Source: Isoetes taiwanensis
Lineage: Eukaryota > Streptophyta > Lycopodiopsida > Isoetales > Isoetaceae
Reading direction: 5' to 3'
Length of the DNA: 64,000 bases
NCBI GenBank assembly: GCA_021234155.1
Contig: JAJEKV010000035.1
Span: 10,788,407 to 10,852,406 of the forward strand
Notes under the pieces: generated by a model
What the model saw: the letters and a program-made list of their open reading frames with translations, nothing else
Databases searched by the model: none
Told to the model about the DNA's origin: nothing
Shown here: piece after piece, positions 10,700 through 21,011 of the stretch
Layout of the letters: each line of letters begins with the position of its first letter
Position numbering within the stretch: the first letter of the stretch is position 1
Program-made: the position numbers and the translations under genes

Positions 10700-12146
10700 C
10701 TTTGAGCTGAAATGTAAGAAAATACCTTCTCCGAGGGAGTCCTTAGGTGCCATGGGATCGCGGGCCGGTTCAAGATCTGAAATATGGGTTTTTTTGGAGT
10801 GGGTCGGGAGCGCCGGAGGTCGATAGGCGCTTAGGCTGTGAATGAAATCGCGAGTAGAAATTAGGTTTTGAATGTTTTGAGTTTCAATTTATAGAACGCG
10901 TCATGAAAATTAAATGCCGCCCCTCATGATGGCGCTTTTGAAAAACGCGTGCAAACCATAATGGCGTCGTACGCCGGGCAAAATAATTACCGGCCGGCCG
11001 CCTGTATTTATTCCCCGACATTAATGCGGTCGTGCAGACTATACCCGTCCGGAAAGGCCAAGTAACCCGTCACGAAAGGTCTTTATCCACTTGGGCGTCC
11101 GCGTTCAATTTGGTCATAATTTTGGACGACACTTTATCGACCATAAATGCCTCCAAAATATCCGGTTTCTGACGGACGGACCGGCCGACAAAAAATTTGA
11201 ATTCGAGAACAAACCAATTCGAGAAAGCGGAAAAGCCAATTCAAATTTCATTGTTTTGCAAGATCTTCGGCCGGGCTGTCGCCTAAAATTGGGCCAAGTT
11301 TGGGCAAGGATTTGCTGCGAATTCGCATCCATTGAAGGCGCTGACGAGGGCTACGATAATCTGCTTGCAATCCGCCACTACACACCGAAATTCTGCAAAA
11401 CCGCATCGAATTCAGGGTTTCTGCCGAGGTAAAAGGCCTATTCTGATGCATATCCCTCACTGAAGTGAACTGAACGTATCAGTAATGCACTGAATTTCAA
11501 TTATAACTGCAACCTCCGAGTCTCTGCACTAACATTCACTATGTATTGCATGGATTGATAAGATACCTCCTGATACTTTGTTGCAACTATGTAAAAATAG
11601 ATGTTCTAAGCAAAACTGTGCACTCTGGTGTGTTTATTATACAATGTAAACGTGTTTCAAGTATATGCTTTCTTTCTCTATGTGGATGAAACTAAACACT
11701 GTTTTTATGACACTAAACACCGTATTCTGTGAGGTAGGAGTAATGCCTTATTCTGTAAGTCAATCGTTTAACTTTGGTGCTCCACGAGATCGGGCGGTCA
11801 TGATACCTTCAACCATCTACACTTGCTATTGACCAAAGAACTCCCGGATATCGATAACTTAGAGTTGAACCCACTAGCTAGCCTCGAAATTTGATTTGCC
11901 GCGGTTCTTATTGAAAACGGCTAGTGTGAATGCTTGCAACTAAGCGCGACCGCGTTCTTACCCATGCTCGATAAGATCGCGGTGGCGAAAGTCGGACCAT
12001 TTCTTATTTTTCGGTTCATATTTTTTGTAGTGGTTTATGATCCGCGGTGCTTTACGCTCACTAGGATCGCGGCCCGGCGCTATTCCACGACCTCTTGTTT
12101 GGGAGGATGGCTGATGTAATTCCGGCCAGATCTGGCCGGGAAAAAG
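10700..12146. other. Possible bidirectional promoter region between locus 3 and the DUF7869 gene
   Basis: No gene recognised. The region separates the minus-strand locus 3 from the plus-strand transposase-type gene and contains several family-3 palindromes at its right end. An open frame at 11,091-11,432 (+) has no recognisable domain and is not called. GC-rich stretches (10,900-11,400) alternate with AT-rich ones (11,450-11,750). Confidence 0.35.
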
Positions 12147-13450
12147 GTGGCGAAGGAAGAGTCCACAATTTGGCGCCATCACAATTCGACCGTCCCGGAG
12201 GGTATGGTTGTCGTTTCAATTGTGAATGTTCTGGATGGACAGTTACCGCTACCAATTCCCGAATTGGAAATAGAAAAAATGGGTGAAGCTGTGGGGACTT
12301 TTGTGTTGTGGTACAAGAAGGACATTGTTGCTCCACTAGATAGACATGAGGAAGCTTGCACCCCACCAGGTCAGATAAAAAGGATAGACCGGCGGGGATG
12401 GAGGGAATGAGGGGTTAGCCACTAATGAGACGAATCATGTGCAAGGGCTTTCTAGAGATGAATTAGTTGAGAAGGCGTGCACACTCATGCATGAATCTTT
12501 GCTACATGGCTTATGCCTATGGTGTTATCGTTTTGCCGATCCAAACCATCCGTGGTGTCGACGTGAAGTTAGGGGAAGGCCTCGATAGTCGCTACTATCA
12601 TGAACATTTTTCCAATGCCTGAAAAGATCTCTATGCGCTGCCAGGCCTGTGCAGAAATGCCCCAACTGCATGACCTTGTGAGATGGCCCATAGCCCTCGT
12701 GCTCGTTGATAACATTCCAGTTTCTACTCTTGTGGTTGCGGTGAAGGAGAAGGATGTGGAGAATGAACCTTACTCCATTAGACCCGAAATTGGCATCACC
12801 AAAAAAGAGACCTTACAAGATGGTCAATCGGAGACCCGAACACGCCCGGACCGAGACTAAATGTGAAAAAAACTAGTCTTTGAGGCTATTCTAGACTTCA
12901 GGTCATCAACATCTTTGCATGAAACGATCTTTGTGCAAATTTTACATCCCGGAGATAGCTTGCATGAGAACCTTTTACTTTGGAACATGAAGTCCTCGAG
13001 CGCACAACTTTTGCATATAACATGCTAGATCTTTGCTCTGGAAAATGGTGTAGTCCGGTAAACCGATGTTGAATAACAAACGGTGTCGCGTGAAAGCATG
13101 GCATAAAGCCTATGGCATTCCCATTTCCACTTTTACAAGTGGAAGAAGCTCTTCAATGACGGCCACCACAATTGCCGAGCACGCGGAAATACCGGGTCTA
13201 AGAAGCCAAGGTCTCATACTTTGGCGGGCAATCTTGTGCTATCCATGTTCATAGATGAAAACGCGAGAGACGATGCCACCGCTCGAAAATTACGGCGAGG
13301 GTAGCGAACAAAATGTTAAGAGGCTACCTTCAGTCTTGACTAAGAAGGATATACACCAAGAAGTAGATATTTCCGTTCTGAGAGATGACAGGCAAGCATA
13401 TTTCTCCTTCGTCATTTAAATGCGCTTGGAAAGAGAATCATTCGTGAGGT
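12147..13450 (+). pseudogene. N-terminal part of the DUF7869 gene, DUF8039-like, decayed
   Basis: The segment 12,147-12,410 reads PEGMVVVSIVNVLDGQLPLP, then GEAVGTFVLWYKKDIVAP, a pattern I associate with DUF8039, a domain found next to plant transposase genes. Downstream remnants include GVIVLPIQTIRGVD (about 12,520), RVKAWHKAYGIPISTF (about 13,090), similar to the region before the catalytic domain in such proteins, and RLPSVLTKKDIHQEV (about 13,325). Frames change between them, so this half is decayed or holds unannotated introns. It leads directly into the intact open exon at 13,755. Function: probably DNA binding or a structural part of the transposase, by inference. Confidence 0.5.
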
Positions 13451-13754
13451 AGCAATAGCTAAGAGGATAGCATTTTCCAAGTGTAACACCCTATTGTCAT
13501 AAAGGAAAAGCTTGCTAAGACCGTAGATCCAAACGGAAAGAAGGGTACTTGCAATAGAGAGAAAAATCACATATGACGGCCCAGATTTCATGCGGAGCCT
13601 TTACCGGTCTGGAGAGCTTTGTCGCATAGATCTCCGAGCACGCTTTTAACCATTATACATGATAAGATGGATCAAATAAGACCATGGTCCCTCGTCTAGA
13701 GAAGCTAGCAAAGTCCAGTATGGAGGGGTGAACGACTGAAGGTCAGTGTTACAG

Positions 13755-15235
13755 GTGCTCTCATGCACGGCCATGGTATAGGTGCCTTGGGCCACTTCTC
13801 ACTGGACCTCTGGCCTGATGATTCTAATTTTCATGTGGGATCCTTGAATCATACCTTGAAGACACTGGAGAATAAATCTGAGGATAATTGGGGCCATTTG
13901 AGAGATACTGATCGTCCTGAAAGCAGCTGGGGTGCAGCAATTTTAAACACAGATAACCTTAGGACAAAAATGATGAATGGCAGTAGAAATGATTTTATGC
14001 CTCCTATCAAAGGCCCCATGGTAGCAAACAAGTTGCCTAGGAGGCTTTACTTGCAGCTAGATAATTGCTCAAGTCAGAATAAGAATAGATATCTTTTCTC
14101 TTACTTGTCATACTTGGTTTGGTTAGGTGTATTTGATCAAGTGCAGCTGGGATTCATGATGGTTGGACACACCCACGATGACATAGATGCCCTATTTGGA
14201 AACTACTCTACTCTAATGAGAAGATCAGATGCATTGACTATTCCGGAGCTTATGCAACTCTTCAGGCAGTGTAGTTCAAAGGCTCCTTCACCTTACCTTG
14301 TGACAGAGGTTCCTGATTGGAAGGAATTCGTGAAAGGATTTATCCCTGATAAGAAGGACCGTTTATGTGGTCACTTGGAACCTCTACTCTTCAAGTTTTG
14401 CATGAAGGATGGATGGCCACTAATGTTCTACAAGATGAGGCCAGGGCATAGGGAGTGGCTCCCTGAAAAGGGAATCAGAATGTGGAAGGAGGATGCCCAA
14501 GGTTTACCTATGATTCCGAGAGGGTCACCTAAGGTCCTCCAGCCATATGGGAGCTTGAAAGATATAGGTGCATTAAGAGCTTCTATTGCCAAGTACATGA
14601 TGCACTGGGCAGCTATTTCTAGAGCTGGCGATAAGTCATGGTCCAACACATATATGAATGAAGTTATTGACTACTGGTCCACCTTGCTGCGAGTGCTTGG
14701 TGACGTGCAGCCCGGTAGAGCTGTCATTCAGGATTTCTGGCCCAGCACCAGGCAAAGTGCATTGGAAGAACCCGAAAGAGTGTTTGTGGATGAGCACATT
14801 GAAGCATCTCATTACGTAGGGCCTTTCTCGGGTAGACCCAAGAACCCAGTTGAAATATTCGACCCCTACCAAGATGTCAAGAAGGGAATGCTCTTGCTAA
14901 TCAGACCACATGATAACTGCCCGACATGGATGGCTTTTGCCGAAGAGGACCCAGTAGAGGACCCTAATCTCCCACATTATGAAGAGGTGTTTGTCTCTTG
15001 GTTTGAACCTGTTGCCAGAAAGGGAACCTCATATGCAATGCAGTATAGGGATTGTTGGAGCAAGAATTGGAGACCCAATCCTAATGACCCGCCACGCTAC
15101 CAACCTTTGAAAACAATAGACTATGGTTGGGCCGTAGAGACCAGGCCATTGTCAGTGGTGATCCCCAGTAGTGTTCGGGCTCAGTTGCAAGAATTAGTGG
15201 CTAAAGAAGCTAAGGACGATGATGAGAACTCTTGA
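13755..15235 (+). CDS. DUF7869-type transposase-like protein, long C-terminal exon
   Basis: A 490-codon open exon. The first in-frame Met is at 13,763, but the exon probably starts at an acceptor (TTACAG) at 13,754, since homologous proteins read G-x-L-x-HG-x-G here. Seen: GHFSLDLWPDDSNFH, then LYLQLDNCSSQNKNRYLFSY, then GFMMVGHTHDDIDALFG. These spaced acidic residues (D..NC..QNKNR and GHTHxDID) mark the DUF7869 family, which I regard as an RNase-H-like transposase. The C-terminal half has an NWRP region and ends with a charged tail. The exon is uninterrupted while its N-terminal half is decayed, so this copy is probably inactive or recently dead. It is divergent from locus 3, the same arrangement as inside the 12.6-kb element. 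Confidence 0.7.
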
Positions 15236-15375
15236 GGTATGCAATGCTCTTTTACATAATTACTATATCATTCATAACATGAAAGTTACAATAGACTAGT
15301 TATTATTTGTTACGCCTGCGTTTCCATCTCAACACAAGAGCTCTTACACTATACAATGCTAAACATGTGATTCAT

Positions 15376-15612
15376 TCATCTTCGAGGATCTGTAGTAGTG
15401 ATCCCCGATATCTCATAGCTCATTCGGCCGAAGCCAAATCGATGGATCATTACACGAATTGACGCTAGTGAACAACGAATCTCAAAAAAAGCTTTTCTTC
15501 GCAGGTAGGGATCAAGAAGAAGATGCCTGTCTAGGCAACCAACAAGATCAGAGTGGCTCATTGAGCACTTGATCGCCTCGATGTGGTGAATTGATGAAGG
15601 CAAATAATCCAT
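15376..15612 (-). CDS. Small gene A of a tandem pair, unknown function
   Basis: A 78-residue protein starting MDYLPSSIHHIEAIKCSMSH. I do not recognise the family. It aligns throughout with the neighbouring 80-residue product at 15,991-16,233: shared features are H-I-x-x-x-K-C, D-L-x-x-C, LDP, a basic middle and E-x-x-GIT near the end. The match continues upstream into the promoter (TATA box at 15,648-15,656, about 36 bases before the ATG), so the duplication included control sequence. No signal peptide or membrane segment is seen. It lies 140 bp beyond the DUF7869 gene, tail to tail, and could be an accessory gene of that element. Keeping both reading frames open after divergence suggests real coding. 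Confidence 0.6.
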   Translation of the reverse strand: MDYLPSSIHHIEAIKCSMSHSDLVGCLDRHLLLDPYLRRKAFFEIRCSLASIRVMIHRFGFGRMSYEISGITTTDPRR

Positions 15613-15647
15613 GTGAGAGGAATGAACTTTAGCCCCGAAGTGAGAAG

Positions 15648-15656
15648 CTTTTATAG
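15648..15656 (-). promoter_or_regulatory. TATA box of small gene A
   Basis: CTATAAAAG on the minus strand, about 36 bases before the ATG of small gene A. The paralogue has CTATAAAAA at nearly the same spacing. Confidence 0.6.
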
Positions 15657-15990
15657 TGAGGTAGAATTATTGAGGTGAATTATTGGGGTAGACTTCGGCG
15701 CCATTATTGCTCGTGTATAAGACCGTTGTATAAATACAAGTATAATACATCTTTCGTATGGATATATGTATGCGTACTAATATGCGTATGTTTCAAAACA
15801 TGTTTGCTTGACGAATTTAGCTATGATTGAATTCAATGACAGCTTGCAGAATAAGTGGAGGTGGGATAGCACATCGTTACAATATACTCAGTTAAGGTAC
15901 GTGATATTACATCCTTAATCAGAATGCTATTACATCCTTACTTAGTTATTAGGTACCCATGTCATTATTACATTATTAGCAGGTGCAGAT

Positions 15991-16233
15991 TCACTCGTCA
16001 TCAACATCAAAGCTCGTGATGCCATTCAGCTCATAGATCTCCTGATCAGGAAGCCAGTAAATATGGACTTTAACGCGAGTGAGCTTCCTGCAAGCACTAG
16101 CAGGTCCATCAGCTTTAGATAAGAGCCATGGATCAAGCTTAACGCTATTTCTAGCGCATTCGCCCAGATCGTTGTAGCTCAAGTAACACTTGAAAGAGCG
16201 GATGTGCTCTGGACGAGGCATCGAGGAAGCCAT
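15991..16233 (-). CDS. Small gene B of a tandem pair, unknown function
   Basis: An 80-residue protein starting MASSMPRPEHIRSFKCYLSY and ending with an acidic tail (SFDVDDE). It is the paralogue of gene A, 380 bp away and on the same strand. The pair differs at many residues but keeps length, the cysteine pattern, LDP and the E-L/I-x-GIT end, which is what purifying selection on a protein would give. Upstream sequences are also alike (TATA box, and a conserved block with CCATTATTG). Family not recognised. Possibilities are an element accessory protein or a small host gene. Confidence 0.6.
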   Translation of the reverse strand: MASSMPRPEHIRSFKCYLSYNDLGECARNSVKLDPWLLSKADGPASACRKLTRVKVHIYWLPDQEIYELNGITSFDVDDE

Positions 16234-16268
16234 GGAAGATGAATGGCCTCTACCCCCTCGTGAAGCCG

Positions 16269-16277
16269 TTTTTATAG
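16269..16277 (-). promoter_or_regulatory. TATA box of small gene B
   Basis: CTATAAAAA on the minus strand, about 36 bases before the ATG of small gene B, conserved with gene A. The implied leader is very short. Confidence 0.6.
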
Positions 16278-16499
16278 TGAAGTAAAATTATTGATGTGAA
16301 TGATTGGCGTACAATGTAGGGCCATTATTGAGCTTATACGAGTGTCATGTACACGTACAAGTATAACACAAAATTTGTATGTATATGTGTATGTTAATTA
16401 CCTCATGTTTGTTGGGGTCGAGTACTAGGTGAAAGTATTCGTGCTTGAGCAAATAAGGTGTGCTCAAAATTCTCAAAATTGCGTTATTTTATCCAATTA

Positions 16500-17998
16500 A
16501 TGAAATCATGCTTATTAGTTAAATATAATAGTTTCGTTTTGGGCTCCTTGTGAATGACATGGCAGCACCTGGCTCACAGCCAGCAAGTAGATCCCAATCC
16601 TTCATAGTTTTACCCTTAAAAACATAGACATAAGGTATCTTGCAACCAGAAGCATTTATGCACACTAGAACAGTGATCCATTGTCTATTTTTTGGGACAT
16701 TTTGAAATACTTCTTGCTGCCCTCTTCTAGCAAGAATTCTCACACCTTTTTTTTCTCTAGCCATGATGCCAGTTTCATCACAATTCCAGATTCTATCAGG
16801 GGTCAGTTGTAGCTCTTCAATAAGGTTCCTTAAGTTGGTATAGAAGGCAAGCAAGTTATCTGTATTCAATGTCTTTACTCTTTGGGTGTCAATAGTCTCA
16901 GGACTCCTCAAAGCTACACTAGGATGCCTCCTTTTGAAGCCCCTCCACCATGATCTTCCAGGTATACCATCCTTCCAAAGGGTAATCCTACCTGCAGCAA
17001 GTTCACTTGCCTTCTTGCAAAGGCCATCAATGGTTACTCCTCTTCCCTCATTTGCTCGGGAATGGATCCAAGCAACAAGCTCGTCCTCCTCTTCTAAATT
17101 AAGGCATTTAGGCCTAGGTCCAAGTTTATGTCTGCTTCTTCCATAAAGCCAGTTCCTCAAAGTCCTAGCAGAAATACCAAAGTGTCCAGCAGCACCTCTG
17201 ATGCTCATGCTTCCATCATCAAATGCATCTTGTGCATTCTCCATTTGTTGCATTGTCCACTGGCCCCTCTTTTGGCATCTTATTCTCTTATTGCCAACAA
17301 GATTGGGATTATGTGCACCATCCTCCTCAAGTTCCAGCAGCACAGGTTCATTGGTTGTCCTCTTCTTCTTAGTCTTTAGAGGAGGAGCAGGCTCCTCAAC
17401 CCTGCCTACAACTTGTCCTCTCCTTAATTCCATGAACTAGCAGACAATGCAATGCCTAGAATGCAATACAGACAAGAAAGAGCATGAACAGACAAGGAAG
17501 AGCAAGGACCAACCCTTCCAAAAATCAATTAAATAGATTAAGTGAGGAGGGAACGTATCTGGATCTTGGCTGAATAGGAGTTCAAATCTCCCTCTAAAAT
17601 CTGCATGCAAACTTGAAACACATATCTCACGGTGGGAGATGTGTCCAACTCAGTGATCTGGAGCATGTGAGGGCCAGATTGATTCTGAGCATGACCTGCA
17701 TGCAATATTTGAGGCGCCAAACTGTAGAAATAAGGCGCCAAAGGATTTCCTGGCTCAAAATCTCCAGCATGATGCAGGGAGCCATGAAGGAGCCGCATGC
17801 AATTAAGGAAGGGATTAGGGCGCGCCATCTTAAAGGTGTAGAAAAGCAAAGTACATACCTGCGCCTACAATCTCTTGTGGTGAACCATCGGCCAAAAATA
17901 GGGCTCCAACTCGAGTTCTGGTTGAACCCTAAAAGAGACCACACTGGTCCATAAAGGTGCGCCAAAACTGGCCCGTGCACCAATATTCGGCACCCCCC
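16500..17998 (-). mobile_element. pogo-like (Tc1/mariner) transposon, 3'-truncated
   Basis: It comprises the transposase gene at 16,519-17,433, an upstream leader and a terminal sequence at 17,979-17,998 (minus strand GGGGGGTGCCGAATATTGGT). The end abuts TTATATG, which matches the DXS intron at about 43,815-43,826, consistent with insertion at a TA. The other end of the transposon, with the second half of the transposase, is missing. The left boundary given is approximate. Confidence 0.6.
16519..17433 (-). pseudogene. pogo/Tigger-type transposase, truncated
   Basis: A 304-codon frame. Domains in order: a basic N-terminus; a helix-turn-helix (about residues 58-95, SIRGAAGHFGISARTLRNWL); a CENP-B-type DNA-binding domain (about 100-175, with LVAWIHSRANEGRG and WWRGFKRRHP); and the start of the DDE domain with its first catalytic Asp (RIWNCDETGI, about 225) and IPYVYVFKGK. 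The frame stops soon after, so the second and third catalytic acids are absent. Full-length relatives are usually 450-550 residues. This copy cannot be catalytically active but could still bind DNA. Family call is firm. Confidence 0.85.
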
Positions 17999-18000
17999 TT

Positions 18001-21000
18001 ATATGATTTTGAAATGTTGATTTATACTACCACATAATTTAGTGTTGTTTAAAATACCGCATGCCAATCTAATTCTTTTGCAAGTCCAAACATCTTCTAG
18101 CAAGAAAGAGAGGATCTTCTCAGCAAGTTGTAACCAACGCATTTCACTCCTACGTATGTGATGTAACAATAGGAAAGCCAAAACACGCCACCATCTAATA
18201 TAGGCATGATAGAAAATTGAAGCTCTGACAGCTAAGGGCTTCATTTCTGAATACTATAGGACCATGTTAGGTAGTTGCGTCTTTGGGATAGGCCCATGTC
18301 TTTAATTCAATTGTATTTCATTTACAATTGTCCTCCGTCTTTCATTCGAATGTCTTTCATTTCCAATTGTCCTCTGTCTTTGTCTATTTTTCTTCCTTTG
18401 TTCTTTGAACTTTTATAGCATTATAAAAATTCATCTCTGTGTATTTAGAATGATGGTTGTAATAACCACATCCTGGTCTCTCAACGTATCAGGTCCAGTT
18501 GAGGGACCCCAAGGCCAAGCGCTATTCAAGATGTGACCTTGACATCTCAAGTTGTCATTCCTGTTCACCCTTTAGCCAGAGGCGGGTTAGCCTACCAAGA
18601 TTCTTCGTACACACAGTTTTATCAACTGTATCAGGTCCAGTTGAGGGACCCCACTGCCAAGCTCAATTACTTTCAATACCAAACTCAATTAGATCCTGAA
18701 TTGTGAAGCTATGTATTTCTTGATAAACAATTGTCCCAGTGCATGATTGCTGTTTTCTGTTTTGTCAATCTCTCATATCATTCTTGATAAGCTCATTCTT
18801 GACATTCTGTTTTGCCCATGTCTTTTATGCTTTACAGACCTATCCCCATAAGATTCTCACAGGAAGACGCGGAAAGCTGCACACTATACGATGCATTTGG
18901 CGCAGGCCATAGCTCAACCAGCATCTCTGCAGCTCTTGGTTAGACTCTGCTCTTCTCTATATCTTAAGAAATATTTTAGTTCAAGACTTTGCTACCCTAT
19001 TTATCTCTAGATCTTAAGGAAAGTGTAGTAAACTGTATGCTTACTAAGAAATAATATAACAGGCATGGCGGTAGCACACGAGATTTGAAGGGAGAGGACA
19101 ACAATGTGATTGCAGTGATAGGAGATGGAGCAATGACAGCAGGACAGGCATATGAGGCAATGAACAATGCAGGATATTTGGATACCAATATGATCATTAT
19201 ACTCAATGATAACAAGCAGGTCTCCTTGCCTACTGCAACTTTAGATGGTCTCGCTCCACCTGTAGGTGCTCTTAGTGGCGCACTTGCTAAACTGCAATCA
19301 AATCGAAGCCTTCGCAAAATTCGAGAAGTTGCAAAGGTTGCTTAACTAATATCAACAAACAACAAAGGACTAACTTTTGGTTAAAGAACTAAATTCAGAT
19401 TCCTTTTGCAGGAAATCACAAAGGGCATAGGCAGCACCACACATGAAATTGCTTCCAAGGTAGATGAATATGCTCGGGGCATGTTTAGTGGCACTGGATC
19501 ATCATTATTCGAGGAACTCGGGGTGTACTATATTGGTCCTGTGGATGGTCATAATATTGAAGATCTAATCACGCTTTTGAAGAATGTAAAGAATGCTCCA
19601 CTCCGTGCCTAGTGATAATACATGTTATGACGTAAAAAGGGCAAAGGATATCCATATGCCGAAAGGGCACCGACAAATACCATGGTACCTGGAAATGTTG
19701 GATTTTTATCGTAAATAGTCGACAATAATGTCAGAAAAGAATTCCACTAAACCAGCCGACAATTGACTAACTTAGTATCACCTGACCTTGTGTATGTGTC
19801 AATTAGGTGTTGCCAAGTTCGATCCAACAACCGGGAAGCAAAAAAAACTAAATCTAATGCTAAATCATACACTCAAATCTTTATGGAAGCACCGATTGTC
19901 GGGCGCAATCAGACAAAAGAATTGTTGGGATACATGTCGCAATGGGAGGTGGAACAGGCCTTAACTACTTCCAAAAAATACCCCGAAAGCACGCAAATAC
20001 CTTCGCCGCTATGGCACCAAGGACTCAAGCCATTCTCAGGTAATATATTCCTCCTTCCTTCAGCATGGATACGACCAGGTGAAGCATTTTTTTTTCCAAC
20101 CTCTCCAAAACAATTTTTTCCTTCCAAAAGGTCCAGTTCTAGAATGTTTTTTCTTTTCGAGGTGGCCCATGACGTGGACTTGCAAAAGCTTCCAGTTAGG
20201 TTCGCTATAGATAGAGCAGGCCTTGTGGGGGCTGGCAGACCAACCCATTGTGGTGCATTTGATGTTACATACATGGCTGCCTTTACCAAATATGGTCGTC
20301 ATGGCACCCTCCTCGACGAGGAGGAGTTGATGCACATGTTCGCCACAGCGGCTACCATCAATGACCGACTATGCTGCTTCAGATTTCCTCGAGGAGATGG
20401 CACTGGGCGTGTCCTTCCCTCCAACCTCAAAGGAACCCCCTAGAGGTTTTTCCCCTTCCCTTTCACTTCCACTTAACTCTTCTTTATTCTTATCTTCTTT
20501 CGGTTTTCCGGATTGGCAAAGGTAGAATATTATGTGAAGGAGATGCAATCGCCCTTATTGGCTATGGCCCTATGGTACAACATTGCCTCATGGCCCGGAG
20601 TCTTCTTGAGGAATACAATATCAAAACCACAGTGATTGATGCTAGATTCTGCAAGCCACTGGATCAAGAGCTACTAAAACTGGTCGCCAAAGAGCACAAA
20701 ATTATGATGACTGTGGAAGAAGGCTCAATTGGAGGATTTGGAGCACATGTTTCTCATTTTCTAGCAGTTGAAGGTCTACTTGATTCTGAACTTAAGGTAA
20801 AGTCTAAGAGAGATTATATTTGCATTACTCTGTACCTTTAATACTATTGCATTTTCTGTTTGTACAGTGGAGGAAAATGGTTTTGCCCGATAGATATATT
20901 GACCATGGATCACAAAAGGAGCAAATAGAAGAAGCTGGTCTATCTGAAAAGCTTCTTGATAAAGCAAAGGAAGCATTCAATTTGACGAATGACTCATATA

Positions 21001-21011
21001 TAAAATCATGA
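18001..21011 (+). pseudogene. DXS: DXS pseudogene (5'-truncated copy)
   Basis: A degenerate second copy of 1-deoxy-D-xylulose-5-phosphate synthase, closely similar to the gene at 43,186-46,871 in exons and introns. It begins inside the intron after the third exon, so transit peptide and N-terminal exons are absent. Lesions seen: a deletion of about 50 bp in the TYPHK exon (near 18,880), a two-base insertion after the next exon start (near 19,075), frame-destroying changes near 19,605-19,680, loss of a large part of the exon with the EQHAVTFA region (near 20,000) and one C missing in the run near 20,440. The final exon lacks part of the AFQIAATI region. It cannot make an enzyme. The 5' break coincides with the pogo element end. 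Confidence 0.9.

Larger units (their letters stand above)
6441..12080. repeat. Palindrome family 3 (AAGATCGCGGCCGCGATCTT)
   Basis: About a dozen copies or half copies of a CpG-rich palindrome are spread over locus 3 and its upstream region. The copy at 10,680-10,699 is a perfect 20-bp palindrome. Others are at 6441-6459, 8622-8641, 10,301-10,320, 10,387-10,408, 10,468-10,481, 10,538-10,560, 10,615-10,636, 11,941-11,960, 11,973-11,990 and 12,063-12,080. The copy at 8622 lies inside a 69-bp intron (8598-8666). The others lie outside recognisable exons. The family is absent from loci 1 and 2. Confidence 0.85.

Noticed and set aside
4709-16500. Terminal inverted repeats for a second large element around locus 3 and the DUF7869 gene
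   Set aside because: I compared the flanks by eye and found no convincing match, so no border is claimed.
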